Below are positions 34,467 to 42,009 of a stretch of 64,000 nt of DNA, in pieces; position 1 is the first letter of the stretch, and each line of letters begins with the position of its first letter. Source of the stretch: Arthrobacter sp. StoSoilB22 (GTDB lineage: Bacteria > Actinomycetota > Actinomycetes > Actinomycetales > Micrococcaceae). Under the pieces are notes generated by a model. The model had not been told where the DNA came from, did no database searches, and saw only the letters and a program-made list of their open reading frames with translations. The stretch covers positions 3,534,001 to 3,598,000 of the forward strand of contig NZ_AP024652.1 of assembly GCF_019977315.1 (NCBI RefSeq), read 5' to 3'. The translations under genes were made by a program, and so were the position numbers.

Positions 34467-35069
34467 ATGGCCCAGCAAGCTGATGGATCACGGCAGACAC
34501 CTTCCTCCACGCCATCAGTCAGCGGGCCCGCGTCACCCTCCGCACCACCGCCGCGCCCCGGCATTTCACTTTCCACGCCCCCGCCCATAGCAGCGGTGGT
34601 CAAACCTCCCGCACTAGCGCGATGGTCGCGCTCACTATGGGTGGCCAGCTTCGTGGCGGGGATAGCCGTGGTGGCCACAGGCTTTCTGGGCCGTGATTCC
34701 CACTTCGAACGCTTGAAGGGGGTCATCGGAGGCATGGTTCCCGAGGGCGACGCCAATGCAGTGGAGGGGGCCACTGCGGTGGTGTTCCTGGGAAGCCTCG
34801 CCATGCTGGCCCTGGTGGTGGCCATGGAAGCGACCCTGCTGGCGGCCCTGTTTAGACGCCGCATCTGGGCGCGCTGGGCCTTGGCCCCGCTGGTCCTCCT
34901 GCACGCTGTGGTCACCGTCATCACCGCCGACTTCGTGGTGGCGCCCGGAGCCGATGGCGTCCTGACAACTGTGCTCTTGGCGGCCCAATTCATCCTGGCC
35001 GCTGCTGGCCTGATCCTGCTGTTTCTCCCATCCACCACCAGCTGGCTGCTGAGCGAACGGTTTTCTTAG
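34467..35069 (+). CDS. Hypothetical membrane protein
   Basis: This 200-aa protein has a Pro/Ser-rich N-terminus (residues 1-50) and about four membrane segments. I recognise no family. It starts 5 bp after the PLDc_N gene with GGGAAC upstream, so the two form an operon. Its stop overlaps the convergent dynamin gene by 4 bp. Confidence 0.65.
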   Translation: MAQQADGSRQTPSSTPSVSGPASPSAPPPRPGISLSTPPPIAAVVKPPALARWSRSLWVASFVAGIAVVATGFLGRDSHFERLKGVIGGMVPEGDANAVEGATAVVFLGSLAMLALVVAMEATLLAALFRRRIWARWALAPLVLLHAVVTVITADFVVAPGADGVLTTVLLAAQFILAAAGLILLFLPSTTSWLLSERFS

Positions 35070-36541
35070 CGAACGGCCGGAATTGCGGCCAACATCCCTT
35101 CGCAACTGCGCAGGACTACGCGGCATGCGTCCAGTGCGGCCGGCTCAGTGAGCGGGTTTTCCGCGATCAACCGCCAACGGTTAAAGGCGTTCCGTGCCGC
35201 CTCACTGATCTGCTCCGGGGTTGCCCCGGGATCCAAGCCCAACCTCAGCTGGGGGGTACTGCCGTGGCCGCCTACCAACTGCTCGGCTTCCGCAGACAAC
35301 TCCGGGGTCAGGCTTAGTCCCGTCGTTCGCAGCGTCCCTAGGAGTTTCAACTCCCGGAACTCGTGCGCGCCAGCCTGCAGCCTCTCCAAGCCGGCTTCCA
35401 GCGGAAGCACGGTATCCCGCGGTGAACCGCGCAGCAAAGCTTCCAAACCCACGACGGCGGCACGAGTCTTGAGTGCGTCCGCCCGGGCTTGGAACAAAGA
35501 GGCGATATTCTGAAGCAACTGGCCAAGTCCGCTGCGCCGTGCCAACTCATGGGCTAGTTCCGTGGGGTTGCTGATTCCGCCCCGGATCAGTGCAACACCA
35601 AGGCGAATGCCGAAAAGGCCGAATCTTTGCACGAGGAACGCTTTGGCTTCCGGTGTCAGCTCAGCGGGTTCGCTGGCCCGGACAAAGAGGTCCGCTGATA
35701 GCATCAGCCTTTCCCGCTGGTTCCTGTCCATCAGCGCCAACACCTGCATGGCTTCAAAATCCGTTTGGCGCATGGTCCGCGAGCTTTGCGCAAGCAGCCC
35801 GGCAACCGGCACGACGCCCAGCGCAAGCGGCCTGAGGTTCTGGTCCCTGCTGTATCTATCAGCGATCACCGCGGCGGAGATGAGGGAGTCGATTCTTCCC
35901 GCACCGATCTCGTCGGCCCGGGACAGGACCGCCAACGCATTGACAGTCCCGGATTGACCCGCGGCGGTGTCCTTAAAGGACTCGAGGAACCTGACATCGG
36001 AGGCATGAAGATGCCGCATGAGATAGATGACAGCATCGGCAGCCATGGGGGCGTCCTCGGGTAGGAGGAATTCTGCGGAGCGCCCTGACACATCCCGGGA
36101 CAACGAGGCGATCCCCGGGGTATCGATCAGCGTCAGCTCCCTCAGGCTCGCTGCCGGCCAATCCACCACCAAGCGTTCCACGTCCTCAGGCCGGACATCG
36201 CCCAAGCTGAAGATCAAACGGCCATCCTCACGGGTAACCGGGAGCGCAAGCGGCTCCCCGATGATGGGATGAAGCGTAATCCTGGGAGTATGCCCGTACC
36301 GGTACCAGGTGACGATTCGGGTGCATTCCCCGGCATCGGTGGGCGCGATTTCTTCCCCGATGATCGCATTGAGAAGAGTGGATTTGCCGGCCTTGACCAT
36401 ACCGGCCACTGCTACCCGCAACGGCCCTTCCAGTCTGCCCTCGAGCTCCTCCACCACCGCTAGAGCCGCTGCGTCGTGCTGGAAAACCTCCCTTGCTTGC
36501 CGGAGCAGGTCAGATGCTCCGGCGATGCCCGAGTCCATCAT
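35066..36541 (-). CDS. Dynamin-like GTPase, IniC-like
   Basis: This 491-aa protein has an N-terminal dynamin-type G domain: G1 GMVKAGKSTLLNAII (about 46-60), G2 Thr in DAGECTRIVTWYRYG, G3 LIDTPGIASL and G4 LSRADE. A helical region without an obvious membrane segment follows. It overlaps the partner dynamin gene by 4 bp (ATGA). The order IniB, IniA-like, IniC-like matches the mycobacterial iniBAC operon, where IniA acts as a bacterial dynamin under cell-wall stress. The short, membrane-anchorless form fits IniC. Confidence 0.8.
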   Translation of the reverse strand: MMDSGIAGASDLLRQAREVFQHDAAALAVVEELEGRLEGPLRVAVAGMVKAGKSTLLNAIIGEEIAPTDAGECTRIVTWYRYGHTPRITLHPIIGEPLALPVTREDGRLIFSLGDVRPEDVERLVVDWPAASLRELTLIDTPGIASLSRDVSGRSAEFLLPEDAPMAADAVIYLMRHLHASDVRFLESFKDTAAGQSGTVNALAVLSRADEIGAGRIDSLISAAVIADRYSRDQNLRPLALGVVPVAGLLAQSSRTMRQTDFEAMQVLALMDRNQRERLMLSADLFVRASEPAELTPEAKAFLVQRFGLFGIRLGVALIRGGISNPTELAHELARRSGLGQLLQNIASLFQARADALKTRAAVVGLEALLRGSPRDTVLPLEAGLERLQAGAHEFRELKLLGTLRTTGLSLTPELSAEAEQLVGGHGSTPQLRLGLDPGATPEQISEAARNAFNRWRLIAENPLTEPAALDACRVVLRSCEGMLAAIPAVR

Positions 36542-38439
36542 CCCGCCGGGACCGCCGACGTTGACGTGGTGGATTGGGGCAGGTTGTTGGCCTGGTCGGT
36601 TGCGGGTGGCTTTTGGTGCAGTTGATGCGCGGCCTTCGCCAGGGCGTCCACTGCTTTGAGCTGGTTCCGTATCTCTTTGATTCTCATGTCCCGCTCAACC
36701 GCGTACGTGGCTGCCGCTTTCTGTGCGGCCGCAACGGATTCTGTCAGGGAACGGTGGTGCTCTTCGGCGATCTCCGTGAAATGGTCGCGTGTGGCACGCT
36801 GGACCAGCCGCAGCCTGTCTTTGAGCTGCTTGCCCACTTGGAACACAACATCATCAACGTGCTTCCGTACCAGCACCTTCGCTTCGGACTGGCGTTGTTT
36901 CAGGCGCGCTTCTTTGTCTTCCCTATAGGCTTTCCGTCCCAGCATCAGGCCGGCCCCAACCGATAGCGGATTGATAAGGGCCATCCCAAAGATGCCCGTC
37001 AGGAGGCCGAACATCAGTACGCCTCCGTAGGACCCGCGCATCCCGATCAGCACTTTCTGCAGCGGCCCGAGCCTGCCATCCTGCATCTCCTGGATGTCGG
37101 CTACAGGGTCCAGTACGCCGCCGGTGTCTGCCACTTTCAAGGCGGGGAGGGCCACCACTTCCTCTGAGAAGTGCTCCGCCACCTGGGTGGCCAACCATTG
37201 CGCACGTTCGCTGGTCCACACGAAGGTATCTGAAACCGCCGCTGCCGTGCTCTGTTCCAGCCATTGCGTGAACTGCTCCCACGCGGGTCCGGGGTCCCCT
37301 TGATCAATGGCAGTTTCGGCCTCGCGTTGTATCCGGCGGAGCCTGTCCCTCAAGTCGTACTCCAGGTCGGCGATCAGGTCACCAATGCCGTCATTGAGGG
37401 TGATCTGCCAACGGGCGGAGCGTTTGCGCAGCGAGTCCGCATCCTCCTTCGCCGCGTTCAGGCCAGCGATCATTTGTGGTGTTCCTGCCGGGTTTTCCAA
37501 GGCTTCAAGTTCCGACTGCAAAGCCAGCCGAAGGTTTTCGGTGACAGACAAAAGGTCGTTGCTGACGGATCTGCGTTGCATCCTGGCCGCCCCGCCCACA
37601 ATGTTGTTCCGCAAATGGCCGATCAGCGCGGGAAATCCTGATTCGGCGTTCAATTCCTGGTCCTGCAGCCGCGCCGCATGGAGCCGCAACTCCGAGGACA
37701 CTGGAAAGAGTGGAATATCGGGCCCGACGCTGGCCAGGTGTCTTTGATCCAGCTCAGCGATTTGGCGCCAACTGGGATAAAGATCTGTCTTGGACAACAC
37801 ACACAGGACGTTCGGGCTGATGCGCATCGCTTGACTCAGGAACCGCATCTCCGGTTCGGTGTATTCCTGCGATGCATCGGAGACGAACACCATGGCGTGG
37901 GCCGATGGCAAGGCAGTCAACGTGGTCAGTGTGTGTGTTGAGCCCAGTCCGCCAACGCCAGGGGAATCGACGATCGTCAGTCCACCGCTCAGCAGCTTCC
38001 GGGGCAGTGACACTTCTGCGGCCACGATGTTCTTCGCGTTGCCCGGATTACCTTTCTCTGAGACGTATTCCGCGAGTTGATCCAGGTGGACGGGTTGCCT
38101 TTCCAAGCCGTTTTCGCGTCCTCCGGCATCTCCTTCGGCCTCCGGTCCGCTGCTTTGTTGGGCGGGAACGAGAACGACCGCCGACGCCGGGTCCCCGTGC
38201 CGCACAACTGTTGGGACGGCGGTGGCAATGTCGTCATCCACCGGGCAGACAGGTGCGTTCACCAGCGCGTTGATGAGCTGGCTCTTCCCTTGTTTGAACT
38301 CGCCCACCACGATCACACGGACACTGGGATCGCTGAGGCGGGTGAGGGTATTTTCCAGACGACGCCGGAGGTCGTTCCGGTCCCCTGCCAGCGCCATGCC
38401 CTGTTCCACCAAGATGGTCATGCGTCCTGTTTCCGTCAC
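36538..38439 (-). CDS. Dynamin-like GTPase, IniA-like
   Basis: This protein of about 633 aa has a dynamin G domain: G1 GEFKQGKSQLINALV, G2 DDIATAVPTVV, G3 IVDSPGVGGL and G4 LSKTDLYPSW. A long helical stalk follows, then a hydrophobic paddle-like segment (GGVLMFGLLTGIFGMALINPLSVGAGLMLG, about 500-530) and a coiled coil. The hydrophobic hairpin is typical of membrane-remodelling bacterial dynamins such as IniA. GTG 38439 is chosen because AAAGGA lies 7 nt upstream; ATG 38421 is an alternative. It follows the IniB-like gene by 149 bp. Confidence 0.82.
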   Translation of the reverse strand: MTETGRMTILVEQGMALAGDRNDLRRRLENTLTRLSDPSVRVIVVGEFKQGKSQLINALVNAPVCPVDDDIATAVPTVVRHGDPASAVVLVPAQQSSGPEAEGDAGGRENGLERQPVHLDQLAEYVSEKGNPGNAKNIVAAEVSLPRKLLSGGLTIVDSPGVGGLGSTHTLTTLTALPSAHAMVFVSDASQEYTEPEMRFLSQAMRISPNVLCVLSKTDLYPSWRQIAELDQRHLASVGPDIPLFPVSSELRLHAARLQDQELNAESGFPALIGHLRNNIVGGAARMQRRSVSNDLLSVTENLRLALQSELEALENPAGTPQMIAGLNAAKEDADSLRKRSARWQITLNDGIGDLIADLEYDLRDRLRRIQREAETAIDQGDPGPAWEQFTQWLEQSTAAAVSDTFVWTSERAQWLATQVAEHFSEEVVALPALKVADTGGVLDPVADIQEMQDGRLGPLQKVLIGMRGSYGGVLMFGLLTGIFGMALINPLSVGAGLMLGRKAYREDKEARLKQRQSEAKVLVRKHVDDVVFQVGKQLKDRLRLVQRATRDHFTEIAEEHHRSLTESVAAAQKAAATYAVERDMRIKEIRNQLKAVDALAKAAHQLHQKPPATDQANNLPQSTTSTSAVPAG

Positions 38440-38588
38440 CGTCTGTCCTTTGTCCCTTGTTTTCCAGCGCCGCTCCAGTGAAGAGGCCACGAAGTGCCCG
38501 GCAAACGTTATGGCGTCTGCCGGGCACTGCTGGGGTTTTCGTAAATGTTGTGTCAAAAATTCTTTACGACGTTTGGACCTTCCTGGTG

Positions 38589-39941
38589 CTAGTCGATTTC
38601 CACATCGTTCTTGGCGACGACGATCGAATCATCAATGTCGTTGTATTCAACCTCAACGTCGAGTTCGTTGTCGGCGATGACGGTGTTGTCCTCGACGTTG
38701 GTGTAGTCGAGTTCCAGCTCGTTGTCCTGGATGACCGTGGAGTCGTAGTTGACCTGCACGTCCTCGACGTCGATGTCGGTGGAGTTATCAACTTCCAGCT
38801 CGTTGTCCTGTACAACGATGGATTCGTTGATGAGCTGAACGTCTTCGACGTCCACATCCGTGGAGTTGTCGTTGAACGAATCGGTGACGTTCACGGAGTT
38901 GTCCGTGACGGAGTTGTCGGAATTATCCGAGTTGTCCGAGTTGTCGTTGAACGAATCCGAGACGTTGACCGAGTTATCCGAGTTGTCCACGGAGTTGTCC
39001 GTGTTGAACGAGTCCTCGATGTCCACATCAACATCAACATCGGTGTTGTAGGAGTCCTTGGTCACCGAATGATCGGAGTTGTCGTTGAACGAATCCTTGA
39101 CCTCAATGTCCGTGTTGCCTACTTCAACATCACCGTCGCCGGACTCCGTAATGTTCACCGAGTTATCCGTTGAATGGTCATCGGTGGTGGTAGTGGTTGT
39201 AGTCGTGGTGGTGTTGCCCGAATTGCTGACGTCGTCGCCGGCAGCAATAGCGCCGTCGCCGGAGGCCACCACAGCGTCCTGGTTGAAGAGTTGCGTGACA
39301 TCGCCGTCGGCCCAGATGTTCTGGTTCACCGACTGGTCAGTGATGGTGTCGCGGTCGTCGATGGTGGTGGTGTAGGAGTAATTGTTCACCACGTGGACCA
39401 GCTGCTGAACGGCATGTGCGTGGTCGTCCCAGTCGCCGCCACCGCCGCCACCACCGTGACCGCCGCCGTCGTGGCCACCGTGGTCGCCGCCGTCGTGGCC
39501 ACCGTGGTCGCCGCCCCCGCCACCACCGTGGCCGCCATGTCCGTGATCGTCGTCGTCGTGTCCACCCCAGCCGCCGCCACCGCCGCCGCCACCGTGGCCG
39601 CCATGTCCGTGATCGTCGTCATCATGGTCCGGGCGTCCGCCGCCACCGCCGCCACCACCGTGGGGGTGATCATCGTCGTCGCGGCCACCCCAGGCACCCC
39701 CGCCACCGGTGGAAGCGTGATTTCCGCCAGTGTTGTATTCGCGGTCGAAAGAGGAACGGGCGCTGATGGGTGCGTAGTCCAGGACAACCGGACGAACGGC
39801 GTCGACGTCGGCCGAGGAGACGTCACGCAAACCCGCTGCAGCGAGCGCAGCTTCCGGATCACGGACGAACTCTTCAGCGGCATCTGGATCATTGAACAGG
39901 CTCATCAGGAACTGCACGAGCTGTTGTGCGAGTGTAGGCAT
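38589..39941 (-). CDS. IniB N-terminal domain protein with His/Gly/Asp-rich and Asp/Asn/Ser repeat tails
   Basis: This 450-aa protein has an IniB-type N-terminus (LVQFLMSLFNDPDAAEEFVRDPEAALAAAGL, residues about 8-40). A Gly/His/Asp-rich stretch (about 75-170, HGHGGHGGGGG and HDGGDHGG units) and a NNYSYTTTIDDRDTITDQSV segment follow. A long acidic tail of DNS, DSFNDNS and DVDVDVDIED units then runs from about 245 to the end. There is no signal peptide. The His/Asp clusters could bind metal; the acidic tail looks disordered or solenoid-forming. It heads the dynamin gene pair. ATG 39941 has GGGAGC upstream. Confidence 0.8.
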   Translation of the reverse strand: MPTLAQQLVQFLMSLFNDPDAAEEFVRDPEAALAAAGLRDVSSADVDAVRPVVLDYAPISARSSFDREYNTGGNHASTGGGGAWGGRDDDDHPHGGGGGGGGRPDHDDDDHGHGGHGGGGGGGGWGGHDDDDHGHGGHGGGGGGDHGGHDGGDHGGHDGGGHGGGGGGGDWDDHAHAVQQLVHVVNNYSYTTTIDDRDTITDQSVNQNIWADGDVTQLFNQDAVVASGDGAIAAGDDVSNSGNTTTTTTTTTTDDHSTDNSVNITESGDGDVEVGNTDIEVKDSFNDNSDHSVTKDSYNTDVDVDVDIEDSFNTDNSVDNSDNSVNVSDSFNDNSDNSDNSDNSVTDNSVNVTDSFNDNSTDVDVEDVQLINESIVVQDNELEVDNSTDIDVEDVQVNYDSTVIQDNELELDYTNVEDNTVIADNELDVEVEYNDIDDSIVVAKNDVEID

Positions 39942-40063
39942 TGGAGTGCTCCCTCAAATTCTGTGGTGTGTGGTTGGCCCGGCGCCTTTGCCGGGCTTGA
40001 ATTCAACGTATTGCCGGGCCGGGGGTCCGGGCATCGGGGGTGGTCCCCCTACCCAGTCACCCA

Positions 40064-40096
40064 CCGTTAGGGGATGGCGGGGTTTCCCGTTAGGGG
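40064..40096. promoter_or_regulatory. Direct repeats CCGTTAGGGG upstream of the IniB-like gene
   Basis: CCGTTAGGGG occurs at 40064-40073 and 40087-40096, 23 bp apart (about two helical turns). They lie 123-155 bp before the IniB-like start and just past the LuxR stop. They are candidate activator sites for the LuxR-type regulator encoded next to them. The rest of the 172-bp gap holds a GC-rich hairpin (CCCGGC/GCCGGG at 39977-39995) and a possible TACGTT -10 box. Confidence 0.55.
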
Positions 40097-40113
40097 GTGA
40101 AGGGGTATGCCGC

Positions 40114-42006
40114 CTACGGAGGCGGGTACCCCTCCCCCAACGCCAGCCGTAGGCGGACCAAGAGCTCCGAACGGTTTTCCGCTCCCAGACGTCGCCGCAT
40201 ACGTGCCACGTGATGCTCCGCCGTGCGGGGAGAGATATAGATGGCCTCACCGATCTCCCGGTAGGTCTTGCCTTCAAGGATGAGTCGGCCCACTTCACGT
40301 TCCCGGGCGCTGAGCCCTGAGGTGTCGGGAGTTCCGGGACCACCATTGCCAAAGTCCATGACGGGTTGAGCTGTAGCGCTAGAGCGCGCGTCCTCTGGCC
40401 GTTGGGCCGCCCCGGCAGGCGGTGCTGCACTTTGGGGATGAATATCCCTGGCGCACGCCAGTAGTTTCACCATGTCTCGTCGCTCATCCGCGTGCGCGGC
40501 GGCGTGGCCCGCCAAGCGCGCGCCCTCCCAAGGCATCCCGACGGCGGCCAACCCACGGGCCGCTGTTTCGACGTCGGACGCTTCAAATCGGCCTGCCAAG
40601 ACGGAGACCCACGCCTTGCCGCCTGTGGCGAGCACGGACGCCAGATGGCTGTGTTCAGAGGCGCGCACGAGTGCTGCAGCGTGTGGTGCCAGTCCGGCGG
40701 GGTCTTCGCTGAGCAAAGCCGCCTGCACCGCCGCCCAGTGCAATGGAACGGACCACAAGGGCGGTTTGCCCAGCCTGCCCAGCAGCTCCCAGGCGTTGTC
40801 CAGGTAATGGCCAACCCTCCTTGATTCCCGAAGCCGGGCCGCGGTGATCATGAGTTCGCCCCACGGCAGGAGGCTGAAGAGATCCACGGACACATGCATC
40901 ATCGCTTCGCGGGCTCTCTCCCAGGCAAGCACGAGCTCGTGCATGTCACTGCCGCGCCGGGCAAGGCCCACCTCCAGTGCCGCAAGCAAGAACCCATCCC
41001 TTGGTGCCAAGGACCAAGGGATGGCCTTGAGGGCCTCGTTGACGGCCAGGATGGCGTCATCGGCGTTGTCCTGTTGCATGGAGGACCACGCCCGCAACAG
41101 GAACAGCCGTGGTCGCGCTGCATCGCCCCCCTGACCAGCCGCCAGCGCTGCTTTGAGCACTGTGTCCGCCACCTCCGGCTCCCCGCTGTGGAGGGCGCAT
41201 AAGGCTGCCAAGGCTCCGGGTGTTTCCGGAAGGGGGATGGTTGTGCCTGCCGCGTTCATCATGTCCGAGGCCCGGATGAGCTCAGGCAGCGCCAGTTCCG
41301 GGGCCGGCCCCAAGGTTCGGCGGAGCCCTTCCTGTGTCAGTGACAACGCCACTGCCAGGAGCGTCGGAGAACCGCTCGGCGGAGCAGCTGCCAGAAACTC
41401 TTCGGCAGCCGCGGCATTTCCGGTCCCGATCATGGCCACAGCAGCAAGGGGTGCCGAACCATCGATCCTGTTCGGCCCAAGCCAGCTGTAAGTATCGGCG
41501 CTCCGGGACAGCATTCCGCGCTGCGCCCAGACCGCCGAGGCTACGTCTACTCCCAGTCGCAGGTCCGGTGCCTCGGGCACCGCCAGGAGTCTGTCCGCGA
41601 TTCTGCCTGCAGCATCCAAATCACCAGTCGCGGCAGCAGCCTGGGCGCGTCTTGCGGCCTTGGCGGCCTCGTCACCCCCGGCCAAAAGAGCTTCGGCGTA
41701 GAGCTCTGCAGCCAGCCGCGGGTCATTTTCCAGCGCTTCATCTGCGCAGCGTTCGAGCTCAGCCACCACGCGGGGATCCTTGAAACCCGTCCGCGCAAGG
41801 TCACGGGCCAGTTCCCCCAAGTGCTGGCCGTCCTGAATGGTCTTGTCCACCAGCTCTTTTTGCATTGCACGGGTGCGGGCAGGTGGAGTTTCCTTCAGCA
41901 AGGCATACCGTGCCGTTGCTGCGTCCCAGGTATCGGTTGTCTCTGTGAGGGGGTGATCTTCTGCGCCGGGACCATAGTGGCCGGGCATATGGTCATGTCC
42001 CGTCAT
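40114..42006 (-). CDS. LuxR-family regulator with TPR-like N-terminal region
   Basis: This 630-aa protein ends in a LuxR-type helix-turn-helix (LSAREREVGRLILEGKTYREIGEAIYISPRTAEHHVARMRRRL, about 560-605). The first 540 residues are Ala-rich helices resembling TPR/LAL-type scaffolds, with no Walker A motif, so it is not a true LAL ATPase. It lies between the Hsp70-like gene (4 bp upstream) and the IniB-like gene, and probably activates the latter in response to envelope stress. The translation ends just inside a GC-rich repeat-bearing leader. Confidence 0.83.
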   Translation of the reverse strand: MTGHDHMPGHYGPGAEDHPLTETTDTWDAATARYALLKETPPARTRAMQKELVDKTIQDGQHLGELARDLARTGFKDPRVVAELERCADEALENDPRLAAELYAEALLAGGDEAAKAARRAQAAAATGDLDAAGRIADRLLAVPEAPDLRLGVDVASAVWAQRGMLSRSADTYSWLGPNRIDGSAPLAAVAMIGTGNAAAAEEFLAAAPPSGSPTLLAVALSLTQEGLRRTLGPAPELALPELIRASDMMNAAGTTIPLPETPGALAALCALHSGEPEVADTVLKAALAAGQGGDAARPRLFLLRAWSSMQQDNADDAILAVNEALKAIPWSLAPRDGFLLAALEVGLARRGSDMHELVLAWERAREAMMHVSVDLFSLLPWGELMITAARLRESRRVGHYLDNAWELLGRLGKPPLWSVPLHWAAVQAALLSEDPAGLAPHAAALVRASEHSHLASVLATGGKAWVSVLAGRFEASDVETAARGLAAVGMPWEGARLAGHAAAHADERRDMVKLLACARDIHPQSAAPPAGAAQRPEDARSSATAQPVMDFGNGGPGTPDTSGLSAREREVGRLILEGKTYREIGEAIYISPRTAEHHVARMRRRLGAENRSELLVRLRLALGEGYPPP

Positions 42007-42009
42007 GGG

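Noticed and set aside
39174..40070. 298-aa plus-strand Val/Ala-rich ORF with membrane-like segments
   Set aside because: It is the antisense of the Gly/His/Asp repeats of the IniB-like gene; the apparent hydrophobic segments come from the codon complement.
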